From Burkholderiales bacterium (GTDB lineage: Bacteria > Pseudomonadota > Gammaproteobacteria > Burkholderiales > Burkholderiaceae_E): a stretch of DNA of 64,000 nt. The position numbers and the translations under genes were made by a program. How positions within the stretch are numbered: position 1 is the first letter of the stretch; every line of letters begins with the position of its first letter. Shown here one piece after another: positions 9,701 to 18,245 of this stretch. Below the pieces are notes generated by a model. That model was not told the DNA's origin. It did no database searches and saw only the letters and a program-made list of their open reading frames with translations. The stretch is taken from NCBI GenBank assembly GCA_003577305.1, contig QEVL01000001.1, forward strand, positions 62,001-126,000, read 5' to 3'.

Positions 9701-9873
9701 GGCGTCATGCCGGGTGCCTTCAGGATCAACTTCACCTGCGTGGTCGAGACATCCGGGAAGGCGTCGATCGGCAGGCCGCGGTACGCGACCACGCCGGCCG
9801 CGATCAGCGCGACTGCCAGCACCAGCACCAGCAGCCGCTGGCGCAGTGCGAACGAAATCAGTCGGGACAGCAT
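6781..9873 (-). CDS. czcA: CzcA/CusA-type heavy-metal RND efflux pump
   Basis: Inner-membrane proton/metal antiporter (1030 aa) of the HME-RND family. It begins MLSRLISFALRQRLLVLVLA, the first transmembrane helix, then GLPIDAFPDVSTTQVKL, the hallmark start of the periplasmic domain. The TM4 signature reads AIGMLIDGAVVVIENVE: the DGA and EN residues of metal-exporting members are kept, but the aspartate of the DFG triplet of CzcA is replaced by alanine. The substrate may therefore differ from classical zinc/cobalt/cadmium. The ATG at 9873 follows the czcB stop by 14 bases. The open frame upstream of it overlaps czcB in another frame and is rejected. Confidence 0.93.
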   Translation of the reverse strand: MLSRLISFALRQRLLVLVLAVALIAAGVVAYRGLPIDAFPDVSTTQVKLILKAPGMTPEEVETRITMPIEQELLGIPRQVMLRSVSKYALVDITIDFEDGTDVYWARQQVGERLAGVMNDLPPNASGGLAPITTPLGEMYMFTLEGPQSLDEKRRVLDWVVRPALRTLPGVADVNSLGGMVRTFEVVPDPVALLARGITLAQLEDAIAAGNRNDGAGRLDNGEEALIVRAEGAVHDLDDLRETVVHAADGRVVRVGDVAQVRIGALTRYGAVTRDGQGEAVEGLVLGLRGANARQVVAAVKARLAAMAPSLPAGMTVVPFYDRSGLVDRAVNTVGKALLEAVVLVIALLLAFLGNLRAAIVVALMLPLSALGTFLLMRQFGLSANLMSLGGLAIAIGMLIDGAVVVIENVETALASGDRARRLPLLHLVYRAAREVAAPVASGIAIIIIVFLPLLSLQGLEGKMFAPVALTIVFALAVSLLLSLTVVPVLASWLLRSAPAHEPWLVRHLARAYDRVLALAMAHERWVVGIALVSFAAAGAMFVHLGKSFMPELDEGDIIMQIEKLPSIGLGTTVALDLRLQREILERVPEVKSIVARSGSDELGLDPMGLNESDAFLVLAPRDEWRRPDKEWLTGELRAVTEDFPGLVVSFTQPIDMRVSEMLTGVRGDVAVKIYGPELATLNRLATRIEGVLAALPGATDTLTVRNEGVQYLQVGIDRLAAGRVGLNAERIQADLRRWVEGQPIGVVHEAGRRTPIVIRGSESLRASPAGFEALRLTTDAGVSIPLASVASLRRTDGPVRIDREQAQRFAVVQTNVRGRDLVGFVDEARAAVERAVDLPGGYAIAWGGQFENQQRAARRLSIVIPVALALIAFLLFSTFGSLRQTLLVLSNIPLALVGGVFGLAIAGEYVSVPASVGFIALLGIAVLNGVVLVSHFNQLLAQGMPIAQAAVDGAKRRLRPVMMTAAITAGGLVPLLFATGPGSEIQRPLAIVVIGGLVSSTALTLLLLPAMFRRFGAPPPPTRDAEVST

Positions 9874-9887
9874 CGCCGCGCCCCGGC

Positions 9888-11024
9888 CTATTGCGCCGCC
9901 GGAGGTGCCGCGAACACCGCCTTGAGCGCCGCCGTGCCGTGAACGACCACCTGCGCGCCGGCCGCGATGCCGCTCACCGTGACCACGCTGTCGGCGCTGT
10001 GCACGACGCCGACCGGCACGCGCACGAAGCTGCCGGCCGCTTCCTGTACGAACACGACCGTCGCCCCGCCCTCTTCGACCACCGCCATCGCAGGCAACCG
10101 AACCGTACCAGCGCCCGGCATCTCGACAGTCGCCACGACCGTCTGCCCGGGCCGCAGGATGCCGTTGGACGCGCGCACCTCGGCGCGCACCAGCACGGTC
10201 TGGGTCGCCGCGTCCACGCTCTGGCCGAGCGCGATCACGCGGCCCTCGATCTCCCTGGCGTCGCGCGCCGCGCCGTCGCGGCCCGCCGCCGGCGACGCCT
10301 CGACCCGCACTGCGCGACCGGGCGCGAGTGCAGCCGCGTCGGTGGCCGGCGCCTGCATTTCGACCCACAACCGGTCGAGCGTCGCGATCCGGTACAGCGG
10401 CGCGGCCTGCTCGACGCGCTGCCCGAGCACCGCGTGCTGCTCGAGGACCACCCCCGCGATCGGCGCGCGCAACACGATCTGGCCACTGCCTGCGCTCACG
10501 CCCGCCTGCTCGAGCGCGCGACGGCGCTCGATCTGCTGCGCCTGCGCCTGCCGCGCCTGCGCGCGTGCGGCGTCGAGCCGCGACTGCGCGATCAGCCCCT
10601 CGGCGAACAGTTGCTCGTCGCGCTCCAGGCTGCGGCGCGCGAGATCCACCTGGCTGGTCGCCTGCGCGACGTCGCGCTGCAATTCACTCGCCTGTGCACT
10701 GCGAAGCACCGCCAGCGTCTGGCCAGCACGCACCGGATCGCCCACCGCAACCTGCAGCGACTCGACCAGCCCCGGCAACGGTGCGGCCACCAGTCGCTGC
10801 CGCGCGACCGGCACGACGACCTGCGCCGGATAGCGCGCGAACGACGCCGCCTGCGCGCCGTCGACCGTCTGTATACGGATGCCCAGCGCCTCGATCTGTC
10901 GCGCAGTGAGCGTGCGACGCTCGTCGGTCTGCGCCTGGGCCGTCGCCGCGACGCCGGCAACGACGAACAGCAGGAAGGCAGCGGCCCTCGCGCTGCCGGT
11001 GCCTCGTGATTTCGAGCAGGTCAC
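9888..11024 (-). CDS. czcB: CzcB-like periplasmic adaptor (membrane fusion) protein of RND efflux
   Basis: Periplasmic adaptor (378 aa) linking the CzcA pump and the CzcC channel. It has a signal peptide (AAAFLLFVVAGVAATAQAQ), then a split biotinyl-lipoyl domain (VAAPLPGLVESLQVAVGD and APIAGVVLEQHAVLGQRV) around a coiled coil, then beta-barrel and membrane-proximal domains. I chose the GTG at 11024 because an AGGCGAGGA ribosome-binding site lies just upstream and the signal peptide follows directly. The nearby ATG four bases earlier runs at once into a stop. A 12-base palindrome (11080-11091) in the leader could be an operator. Confidence 0.88.
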   Translation of the reverse strand: MTCSKSRGTGSARAAAFLLFVVAGVAATAQAQTDERRTLTARQIEALGIRIQTVDGAQAASFARYPAQVVVPVARQRLVAAPLPGLVESLQVAVGDPVRAGQTLAVLRSAQASELQRDVAQATSQVDLARRSLERDEQLFAEGLIAQSRLDAARAQARQAQAQQIERRRALEQAGVSAGSGQIVLRAPIAGVVLEQHAVLGQRVEQAAPLYRIATLDRLWVEMQAPATDAAALAPGRAVRVEASPAAGRDGAARDAREIEGRVIALGQSVDAATQTVLVRAEVRASNGILRPGQTVVATVEMPGAGTVRLPAMAVVEEGGATVVFVQEAAGSFVRVPVGVVHSADSVVTVSGIAAGAQVVVHGTAALKAVFAAPPAAQ

Positions 11025-11079
11025 TTCATTCCTCGCCTGATGATCGATCCGTCCGGCACTCGTCGCGAACGGGCTCGCG

Positions 11080-11091
11080 GCGAAGCTTCGC
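11080..11091. promoter_or_regulatory. 12-base palindrome upstream of czcB
   Basis: GCGAAGCTTCGC is a perfect palindrome 56 bases ahead of the czcB start, in the 146-base gap behind phaC. It could be a regulator site for the efflux operon, but there is only one copy and chance cannot be excluded in GC-rich DNA. Confidence 0.25.
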
Positions 11092-11170
11092 AGATCCTGG
11101 CTGAATCGAAGATGAATGCTGCGGTTCGCGGGAATGCCGCGCGCGGCGACGGCGTGCATGTGCCCTCGCG

Positions 11171-12973
11171 TCATCTCTGCAGCACGTACATGCCCGGCGC
11201 GTCTTCGATCGGCCTGTAGCCTCTCTTCGCTGCACCCATCGCCTCCGGCGCCGCCACGCGCGCGGCACCCGAGTGCGCGGCCAGCCATTCGGTCCACTCG
11301 TTCCACCACGACCCATGTCTGGCTTCGGCGTTTCGTGTCCATTCGTCCGCGCCCAGGCAAAGATCGTCGCTGCGCTTGACGGCGACGCGGTAGCGGCGAT
11401 TCGCCCTGCCTGGCTCGCTGACGATCCCGGCGTTGTGTCCGCCGCTGGTAAGCACGAAGGTGACGTCGCCGCCGACGAGATAGTGGACCTTGTAGACCGA
11501 GCGCCACGGGGCCACGTGATCGCGCTCGGTACCGACCGCGAACACCGGGGTGCGGATGTTCTGCAGCGCCGCGGGTCGCCCGTCGACGAGGAAACGGCCT
11601 GCGGCCAACTCGTTGTCGAGATAGAGCCTTTGCAGATACTCGGTGTGCATCCGATACGGCATTCGCGTGGAGTCGGCGTTCCAGGCCATCAGGTCGATCA
11701 TCGGCGCGCGCTCGCCCATCAGGTATTCGCGCACCCGGCGCGACCAGACCAGGTCATTCGAGCGCAGCAGCTGGAAGGCGCCCGCCATCTGGTCGGCCGA
11801 CAGATGGCCGCGGTTCCACATCATGCTCGCCAGGTAGTGCATCTGGCTGTGGTCGATGAACAGCGCGAGTTCCCCCGGCTCGGTGAAATCGGTCTGCGCG
11901 GCCAACAGCGTGATCGATGCCAGCCGATCGTCGCCCCGGCAGGCCATTGCGGCGGCAGCGATGGCCAGCAGCGTGCCGCCCAGGCAATAACCGGTCGCGT
12001 GCACCTTGCGGCCCGGCACGATCGCGCCGATCGCCTCGAGCGCAGCCATGACGCCGAGCCGGCGATAGTCGTCCATGCCCAGATCCCGGTCTTCGGCGCC
12101 CGGGTTGCGCCAGGAGACGCAGAAGACGGTGTGCCCCTTGGCCACCAGGTAGCGGATCAGCGAGTTGTGCGGCGACAGGTCGAGGATGTAGTACTTCATG
12201 ATCCAGGCCGGCACGATCAGCACCGGCTCGGCGTACACGGACTCCGTCGTCGGTGCGTACTGGATCAGTTCGATGAGATCGTTGCGGTACACGACCTTGC
12301 CGGGCGTCACTGCGACGTCCTTGCCGACGATGAAGTCTTCCGTCCCGACCGGCAGGCGGTTCGTTGCCAGGCGGCCGACGTCTTCCATCCAGTTGCGCAG
12401 GCCGTTGACGAAATTCATGCCTCCGGCTTCGACGGTCTTGTCGATCACCTCGGGGTTGGTCAGCGGGTGATTCGAGGGCGAAAACACGTCGAGCACCTGG
12501 CGAGCGCCGAACGAAACCATGTCTTCGTGGTGCGGACTCACCCCCGGAACCGCGTGCGTGACGTTGTGCCACCACTGCTGTTGAAGCAGGAAGGCCTGCG
12601 CCCAGAAAGCGAAGGGCTGTCTCTGCCACGCGTCGCCCGTGAATCGATAGTCGCCTGGCAGCGGTTCGATGCAGGCCGGCGTTTCGCGATCGGCGGCAAC
12701 CGCCAGGGCGTGCGTGAGCAATCGCGCAGCCTTTTCGCCGGCCTTGGTGGCCAGTTCCAGCTGCTTGCCCGGCGCGATCGCCAGGTGCATCGACCAGTCG
12801 AACAGGGCCAGCGCGAGGGCGGCCGGCGACATGCCGCCACTCCCTCGGGCGCGTTGCGCCGTCCACATCCGGTCGAGCGCCCGGAAGCCCTCCTGCGTCT
12901 GCCTCGTGCCGGCGGGCACGGGCGGAATCGCCGCGGACTCGGCCGGGAGGTTCTGTCGGTGCGGTCGATTCAT
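11171..12973 (-). CDS. phaC: Class I polyhydroxyalkanoate synthase
   Basis: Polymerises (R)-3-hydroxyacyl-CoA into PHA on granules (600 aa, class I length). An N-terminal PhaC_N region is followed by an alpha/beta-hydrolase fold. The lipase-like box GYCLGG at 328-333 supplies the nucleophile Cys330. Asp485 in GTERDHVAP and His513 in SGGHNAG complete the triad. The ATG at 12973 has a GAAGGAG ribosome-binding site. It lies 16 bases after the lpxR-like gene and ends a long minus-strand operon, while the reductase that would make its substrate is divergently transcribed at 23207. No phaA or classic phasin gene is in the window. Confidence 0.95.
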   Translation of the reverse strand: MNRPHRQNLPAESAAIPPVPAGTRQTQEGFRALDRMWTAQRARGSGGMSPAALALALFDWSMHLAIAPGKQLELATKAGEKAARLLTHALAVAADRETPACIEPLPGDYRFTGDAWQRQPFAFWAQAFLLQQQWWHNVTHAVPGVSPHHEDMVSFGARQVLDVFSPSNHPLTNPEVIDKTVEAGGMNFVNGLRNWMEDVGRLATNRLPVGTEDFIVGKDVAVTPGKVVYRNDLIELIQYAPTTESVYAEPVLIVPAWIMKYYILDLSPHNSLIRYLVAKGHTVFCVSWRNPGAEDRDLGMDDYRRLGVMAALEAIGAIVPGRKVHATGYCLGGTLLAIAAAAMACRGDDRLASITLLAAQTDFTEPGELALFIDHSQMHYLASMMWNRGHLSADQMAGAFQLLRSNDLVWSRRVREYLMGERAPMIDLMAWNADSTRMPYRMHTEYLQRLYLDNELAAGRFLVDGRPAALQNIRTPVFAVGTERDHVAPWRSVYKVHYLVGGDVTFVLTSGGHNAGIVSEPGRANRRYRVAVKRSDDLCLGADEWTRNAEARHGSWWNEWTEWLAAHSGAARVAAPEAMGAAKRGYRPIEDAPGMYVLQR

Positions 12974-12989
12974 TCGGGTGGCTCCTTCG

Positions 12990-14183
12990 TCAGAATTCCA
13001 GGCTCAATGCGATCGATCCGAACGCATGGCGGCCGGCCTGTTCGTCGAACTCGCGCGTGCGCCAGACGCGCATCAGTGCCACCCGGATTCCGTGGCCCGC
13101 AACCAGCCATTGGCTGCTGACGCCGATCGCCGCCTGCGCGACCCAGGGGCGGCGACTCACGTGGTGGCTGTGGCGCAGCAGGTTGCCGTCGAGCGAGAAA
13201 TCCCAGGCAACCGCCTTCGCTTCCAGATTCGCGAAAACGTGCGCGCCGGGCCGCGGGGCCAGCGCGGATTGCGGTCGTATCGTGCGCAGCGCCGAGGCGG
13301 TCGATGGCGGCCGGTTCTCGGATCCCGGGCGGATCGGATAGCTGCCGAAATCGTTCGGCAGGTTCCAGCCCGCCCGCAACTCGATACCGGCACTGGCAGC
13401 AGTCTCGATGTTGCCCAGGCGCAAGGCATGGCTTCCGATCACGTCACCACCCCATCCGGGCTGGATGGCGCCTTCGGACCACGGCTTGAACTTGCGCTCC
13501 ATCGCGAGCTGGAATGCCGGTTCGTTGCGCAACTGATGATCCCAGCCACGGAAGCGCTCGATGCCGCGCACGCGATGCACCAGGTTCTGCGACTGCTCGG
13601 CCAGTGACCATGGGCCGATCACGCCCAGGGTCAACTCCCGTGTATCCAGCATCTCGTGAACGGCACCCTGCGGGTGCACGCGCCGGTTCCACGCCATACC
13701 CAGGTACGTCAGCCCGGCATAGGGGCGATCGTTGCGGATCAGATCGGCGCGGGTCTTGTCTTCGGGTGTGTACATCGCCTGGCCGACCCGCATGACGACG
13801 TTTTGCGAGGCAGACGCGGCACCGGCATTGCTCCAGAATCCGGGATTCGCCCAGCCGATGAAGCGGGTGTAAAGGCCGAGCGGTCCGGGCAGGCACTCCG
13901 GGCGCAGCCTGCCGCTCATGTCGCGCGAGACCAGGGCGAGCGCCACGCCGTTCGTGTAGTTGCGGTCGGTGCCGGCGAACAGGTCGTTCTCCAGGCGCAC
14001 GGTGCCGCCGCGCCAGCGTACGGTCTGCCCGGGCGCGCACGCTTCCTGTCCGATCGGCGGCGCGGCGGACGCATGACCGGCGGCCGAGGCAAGCGCCGGG
14101 CAGGTCAGCAGCAAGGCGCGAACGCAACGTGCCGTCTTCCATCGGCAGGTGCGTCTGCCCGGATGGCGATGGCGCCGGCGCAT
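12990..14183 (-). CDS. LpxR-like lipid A 3'-O-deacylase (DUF2219 family)
   Basis: Outer-membrane beta-barrel enzyme (397 aa) whose relatives remove the 3'-linked acyloxyacyl chain from lipid A. An Arg-rich N-terminus and hydrophobic segment (RALLLTCPALASAAGHASA) act as signal peptide. The family-defining segment VRLENDLFAGTDRNYTNG contains the conserved Asn, Asp and Thr residues of LpxR. RNDRPYAGLTYLGMAW is a second hallmark, and the protein ends in an aromatic residue (SIALSLEF), as barrels do. The ATG at 14183 shares one base with the TGA of the nuclease gene (TGATG), implying coupled translation. Finding it between an RNA nuclease and PhaC is unusual. Confidence 0.82.
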   Translation of the reverse strand: MRRRHRHPGRRTCRWKTARCVRALLLTCPALASAAGHASAAPPIGQEACAPGQTVRWRGGTVRLENDLFAGTDRNYTNGVALALVSRDMSGRLRPECLPGPLGLYTRFIGWANPGFWSNAGAASASQNVVMRVGQAMYTPEDKTRADLIRNDRPYAGLTYLGMAWNRRVHPQGAVHEMLDTRELTLGVIGPWSLAEQSQNLVHRVRGIERFRGWDHQLRNEPAFQLAMERKFKPWSEGAIQPGWGGDVIGSHALRLGNIETAASAGIELRAGWNLPNDFGSYPIRPGSENRPPSTASALRTIRPQSALAPRPGAHVFANLEAKAVAWDFSLDGNLLRHSHHVSRRPWVAQAAIGVSSQWLVAGHGIRVALMRVWRTREFDEQAGRHAFGSIALSLEF

Positions 14184-15589
14184 CACGACGGGGCGCCTTC
14201 CGGCCACTGTTCCGTCTGACCGTGCACGGGCACCGTTACCTGCCAGCCGGGCATTTCGCGCAACGCATCGGCCAATGCTTGCGCTGCCAGCGGCTCTCCG
14301 TGCACCACGAAGGTTCGGGCGGGCGGCTTGCGAAAGGCGCCCGCCCACCTCAACAGTGCAGCCCGGTCGGCATGCGCCGACAAGCCATCGACGCTGTGGA
14401 TTTCGGCGCGCACCGGGATGTCCTCTCCGAACATGCGCACCTGTTTCGCGCCTTCGACGAGGCGCCGGCCGAGCGTGCCCTGCGCCTGGAAGCCCGGAAT
14501 CAGCACGCTGCACTCGCGTCGTGGAAGGTTGTGGCGCAGGTGGTGCCGAATGCGTCCCGCATCGCACATGCCGCTGGCCGAAATGATGATCACCCCCGAG
14601 CGGATCCGGTTGAGCGCCATCGACTCCTCCACGCTCTCGGTGAAATGCAGGTACGGCAGGTTCTCGCCGCGTGCGTGCCAGCGCGCGAGGTCCCTGGCCT
14701 GCTCATCGAACAACTCCATGTGCTTGCGGGTGATGCGCGTGGCTTCCGTGGCCATCGGAGAGTCGACGAACACCATCGGATGCCGAAGCCGCCCTTCGTA
14801 CGCAAGGCGATGAAGGTGGTAGAGCACTTGCTGGGTACGGCCGACCGCGAACGCCGGCATGATGACGTTGCCTCCACGCTCGAACAGGGTTCGCTCGACG
14901 ATGCCGATCATCTCGTCTTCGGTGGCGGACAGGTCCTGGTGCAGGCGGTTGCCGTAGGTCGATTCGACGACGAGAACGTCGGCCTCTTCGATCGGCGTCG
15001 GATCGCGCAGGATCGGACGCCCGGGCTGGCCCAGATCGCCGCTGAACACCAGCTTCGTGGTGCGGCCATGTTCGGTCACCGAGACTTCGACGATGGCCGA
15101 ACCGAGGATGTGCCCGGCGTCGCGAAAGCGGCAGCGCGCGCCGGCGCCCGGCGCGAATTCCCGGTCGTAGTCCACGCTGCGCGCCTGCCCGAGACACTCG
15201 CGGGCATCCTGCAGCGTGTACAGAGGAGCCGGCGCGTTCTTGCCCCGCGATCGACCGGCTTCGCGCCTGGCGTCGCTCTCCTGGATGTGGGCGCTGTCGG
15301 GCAGCATCACGCCGAGCAGGTCCACGGTGGCCCCGGTCGCGTAGATCGGACCCTTGAAACCCGCGCGCGTGAGCCTGGGCAGCAGGCCGCTGTGGTCGAT
15401 GTGCGCATGGCTGAGCAGGACGAAGTCGATGGACGCCGGATCGAAGGCAAAGGCCGCGCGGTTGCGCGCGGGCGCCTCGCGCCCGCCCTGGACCATGCCG
15501 CAGTCGACCAGGAACCTGGTGTCAGCGGTCTCCACCAGAAAGCACGAACCGGTGACTTCCCGGGCTGCGCCGAGAAAAGAGAGCTTCAT
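14183..15589 (-). CDS. Metallo-beta-lactamase/beta-CASP RNA-processing exonuclease family protein
   Basis: 468-residue cytoplasmic protein. The metallo-beta-lactamase zinc motif HAHIDH is at 61-66, preceded by DCGMVQGG. Further metal ligands are in DAGHILGSA and FSGDLGQ. A beta-CASP domain contains VVESTYGNR and IMPAFAVGRTQQVL, and the C-terminal RMMBL part contains IHSVDGLSAHADR and VVHGEP. Relatives of this CPSF73/TTHA0252 type cut RNA. The start ATG overlaps the TGA of the NodT gene (ATGA). Genes of this type recur with PHA genes in some bacteria, but why is not known to me. The specific RNA target is unknown. Confidence 0.88.
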   Translation of the reverse strand: MKLSFLGAAREVTGSCFLVETADTRFLVDCGMVQGGREAPARNRAAFAFDPASIDFVLLSHAHIDHSGLLPRLTRAGFKGPIYATGATVDLLGVMLPDSAHIQESDARREAGRSRGKNAPAPLYTLQDARECLGQARSVDYDREFAPGAGARCRFRDAGHILGSAIVEVSVTEHGRTTKLVFSGDLGQPGRPILRDPTPIEEADVLVVESTYGNRLHQDLSATEDEMIGIVERTLFERGGNVIMPAFAVGRTQQVLYHLHRLAYEGRLRHPMVFVDSPMATEATRITRKHMELFDEQARDLARWHARGENLPYLHFTESVEESMALNRIRSGVIIISASGMCDAGRIRHHLRHNLPRRECSVLIPGFQAQGTLGRRLVEGAKQVRMFGEDIPVRAEIHSVDGLSAHADRAALLRWAGAFRKPPARTFVVHGEPLAAQALADALREMPGWQVTVPVHGQTEQWPEGAPS

Positions 15590-17121
15590 CGGTCGATCGC
15601 TCCGCTTTGCGCCACGAACCCGTGGCTGGGCCCGGAAGAGGTCGCGGCAGGTGCCTCCCAGCCGCCGCCGAGCGCCTTGTACAGCGCCACCAGTTGCACC
15701 GCCGCAGTCGTATGCGCACGTATGCTCGAGCTCTCCGCCTCGTGCAGAAGACGCTCCGCTGCCAGCAGTTCGACCAGCGCGATGTCGCCTGCCGCATACC
15801 GCGCCCGCGCGTGTTCGTGGCTGCGGCGATTGGCATCCAGTGCGACGGCACGCCGCAGCAGCGTGTCCAGGCCGGCGTGATAGTCGCCCAGCGCCCGCTC
15901 CGCGTCGCCCAGCGCAGCGAGCACGGCCTGCACGTACGCCAGTGCGGCCTGGCGCTCGGCCGCCTCTCGGGCGCGGATCTCGGCACGAACGCGGCCGCCG
16001 TCGAACAGCCGCCACGAAACCAGCGGCATGATGGAGAAGCGGGTGCTGGCCGAGTCGAACCATCTGCCGGTGTCGAGCGCCTGGAAGCCGCCGCCCACGC
16101 CGATCGACAGCTTCGGGAACAGTTCGGCCGTGGCAACGCCGATGTCGGCCGTGGTGGCCGCCAGGCGCCGTTCGGCAGCCAGGACATCGGGCCGACGACG
16201 CAGCACCTCGACGCGCTCGCCGACCGGCAGCGCTCTGAGGGTGATCGACTCCGGCACGGTCTCGAGCAGCGACAGTTCGCGCTCGGGCGGCTCACCCAGC
16301 AGCACGCCGAGGCCCAGCACTGCGGCGCGCTGGCGCGCCTGGATGTCCGGCACCGCAGCACTGGCTGCGGCCCATTGGCCGTAGGCTGCGTCCACGTCCG
16401 CGACGGAGGCATCGCCCGCCTCCAGGCGCTTGCGAACCAGCTCGAGCGTCTGCTGCAGCGTGACCAGCATCGCCTGCTGCGCCCGCAACTCGTACGCGGT
16501 GCCGACCGCGGTGAACCATGCCCGTGCCACTTCGGCGACGATGCGCATGCGCACGCCCTGCGCATCGGCTTCGGTTGCCTGGACCCTGGCGTCGGCGCTT
16601 TCCAGCGCTCGCCGGTTGGCACCGAAGAGATCGATTTCCCAGGCTGCGTCGAAGCCGGCGTCGTAGATCGTCTGGGTTGCATCCAGGCCGGGAATCGTGC
16701 CGATCGGCAAGGGGCCGTTTTCACTCTGGCGCCGCCGGTTGACGCTGGCACCGGTCGTTGCGACCGGCGCCTGCTCCCCGGCTACCCGGTCGCGCAGCGC
16801 ACGCGCCTCGTCGATGCGTGCCGCGGCCTGCCGCAGGTCCAGGTTCTGCGCCAGCGCGGTGTCGATCAGGCGTTCGAGCACCGGATCGCCCAGCGTCGAC
16901 CACCAGCGCGCCAGGTCTGTCGGAGCGGCCGCGACCACGACCGGCTGGCTCCAGTCGCCGTCCGACGCGACGGGTGGCGGCGCGTGATAGTCCGGGCCGA
17001 CTGCCGCGCAGGCGCCCAGCAACGCGCTGCCGAGCACGAGCAGGGCGGGAGACAGTCGTCGGCGTGCCCGCACGCGCGGCGCTTGCGCCGGAATGGCTTC
17101 GATGCGATCGGTGCTCGTCAT
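15586..17121 (-). CDS. NodT-family outer-membrane efflux lipoprotein
   Basis: Outer-membrane factor (511 aa) of the RND/ABC export type. A lipoprotein signal ends LLGAC, with Cys38 the likely lipidation site, followed by AAVGPDYHAPP, the standard NodT start. Two OEP repeats follow, with the conserved segments WEIDLFGANRR and RRPDVLAAERRLAATTADIGVA. The ATG at 17121 overlaps the permease stop (ATGA). It supplies the outer-membrane exit for the HlyD/ABC exporter encoded just upstream in the same operon. Confidence 0.92.
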   Translation of the reverse strand: MTSTDRIEAIPAQAPRVRARRRLSPALLVLGSALLGACAAVGPDYHAPPPVASDGDWSQPVVVAAAPTDLARWWSTLGDPVLERLIDTALAQNLDLRQAAARIDEARALRDRVAGEQAPVATTGASVNRRRQSENGPLPIGTIPGLDATQTIYDAGFDAAWEIDLFGANRRALESADARVQATEADAQGVRMRIVAEVARAWFTAVGTAYELRAQQAMLVTLQQTLELVRKRLEAGDASVADVDAAYGQWAAASAAVPDIQARQRAAVLGLGVLLGEPPERELSLLETVPESITLRALPVGERVEVLRRRPDVLAAERRLAATTADIGVATAELFPKLSIGVGGGFQALDTGRWFDSASTRFSIMPLVSWRLFDGGRVRAEIRAREAAERQAALAYVQAVLAALGDAERALGDYHAGLDTLLRRAVALDANRRSHEHARARYAAGDIALVELLAAERLLHEAESSSIRAHTTAAVQLVALYKALGGGWEAPAATSSGPSHGFVAQSGAIDR

Positions 17122-18242
17122 TGCAGGCGTCCTCGGACGAATACGGTGGCCATCGTGAGCGTCACCAGGGCAATCACCGCCAGCGGCCAGAGGCTGGCCA
17201 GGATGTCGCTCGGCGGCAGTGCCTTGAGGAAACTGCCTTCCACGATGATCAGGAAGTGCGTGAGCGGGATCGCCTGGGCCAGCCACTGCAGCAGCGTCGG
17301 CATGTTTTCCACCGGGGTTGCGAAGCCGGACATCAGCACGGCCGGCACGCCGATGGCGAATGCGCCGAGGATGGCCTGCTGCTGGGTCGCGCTAACCGCG
17401 GAAATCATCAGGCCGATACCCACGACAGACAGGATGAACAGCATCAGGCTGAACAGGAGCAACCAGAACGAGCCACTGAAGGGAATCCGGAACAGCACGA
17501 TCGCCGCGGCGATCATCAGCAGGCCGAGCACGGTGCCGATCGCAAGCGCCGGCAGCGACTTGGAAATGATGATTTCCGGCGTGGAGGTGGGGGAAACGAG
17601 CAACTGGTCGAAGGTGCCCAGCTCACGTTCACGGGCGATCGACAGCGACGTGATCAGGAGCGCGCTGAAGAGCGCCAGGATGCCGGTCAGGCCGGGGACG
17701 ATGAACCAGCGGTAGGTCAGGTTCGGATTGAACCAGTTGCGTACCACGACCGGCGCAGCCATTGCGGTGTCGGGCGTGACCTCGGCGCCGACGTCGGCCG
17801 CAATGGCGGACAGATAACCGACGGCAATCTGGCCGGAATTGCTGCGCCGGCCATCGACGAGTACCTGAACCCGGCCGGTTCCGCCCGCGGCAATGGTGCG
17901 GGAGAAGTCTGCGGGAATGTCGAGCGCGGCGATCACCCGGCCGCGATCGATCAGGTCACGCAGCGCCCGATTGCTGTCGACGCGACGCAGCTTCGTGATG
18001 AACTCGGCGCTGTCGAGCCGTTGAATCAGTTCGTGCGACCAGCGGCCGGAGTCCTGGTTGCGCACGGCGACATCGACATTGCGCACTTCCAGGGTCGCGG
18101 CGAAGGCGAAGACCAGCAGTTGCAGCAGCGGCGGCACGAAGACCACCATCCGGCTGCGCGGGTCGCGCAGGATGCTGAGCACTTCCTTGACGAACTGCGC
18201 GCGCAGGCGAGGGATGGCGAAGTAGCTGGAGCGTGTCGACAC
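17118..18242 (-). CDS. ABC-2 type export permease (YbhR/YhhJ-like), second copy
   Basis: 374-residue integral membrane protein with one N-terminal membrane helix (VVFVPPLLQLLVFAFAATLE), a large periplasmic loop, and a C-terminal cluster of five or so helices (for example WFIVPGLTGILALFSALLIT). The cytoplasmic SIARERELGTFDQLLVSP motif is typical of ABC-2 permeases. The start is GTG at 18242 (MSTRSS), three bases after the first permease stop. It pairs with the preceding permease to form the channel served by the fused ATPase. Confidence 0.9.
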   Translation of the reverse strand: MSTRSSYFAIPRLRAQFVKEVLSILRDPRSRMVVFVPPLLQLLVFAFAATLEVRNVDVAVRNQDSGRWSHELIQRLDSAEFITKLRRVDSNRALRDLIDRGRVIAALDIPADFSRTIAAGGTGRVQVLVDGRRSNSGQIAVGYLSAIAADVGAEVTPDTAMAAPVVVRNWFNPNLTYRWFIVPGLTGILALFSALLITSLSIARERELGTFDQLLVSPTSTPEIIISKSLPALAIGTVLGLLMIAAAIVLFRIPFSGSFWLLLFSLMLFILSVVGIGLMISAVSATQQQAILGAFAIGVPAVLMSGFATPVENMPTLLQWLAQAIPLTHFLIIVEGSFLKALPPSDILASLWPLAVIALVTLTMATVFVRGRLQ

Positions 18243-18245
18243 GGG

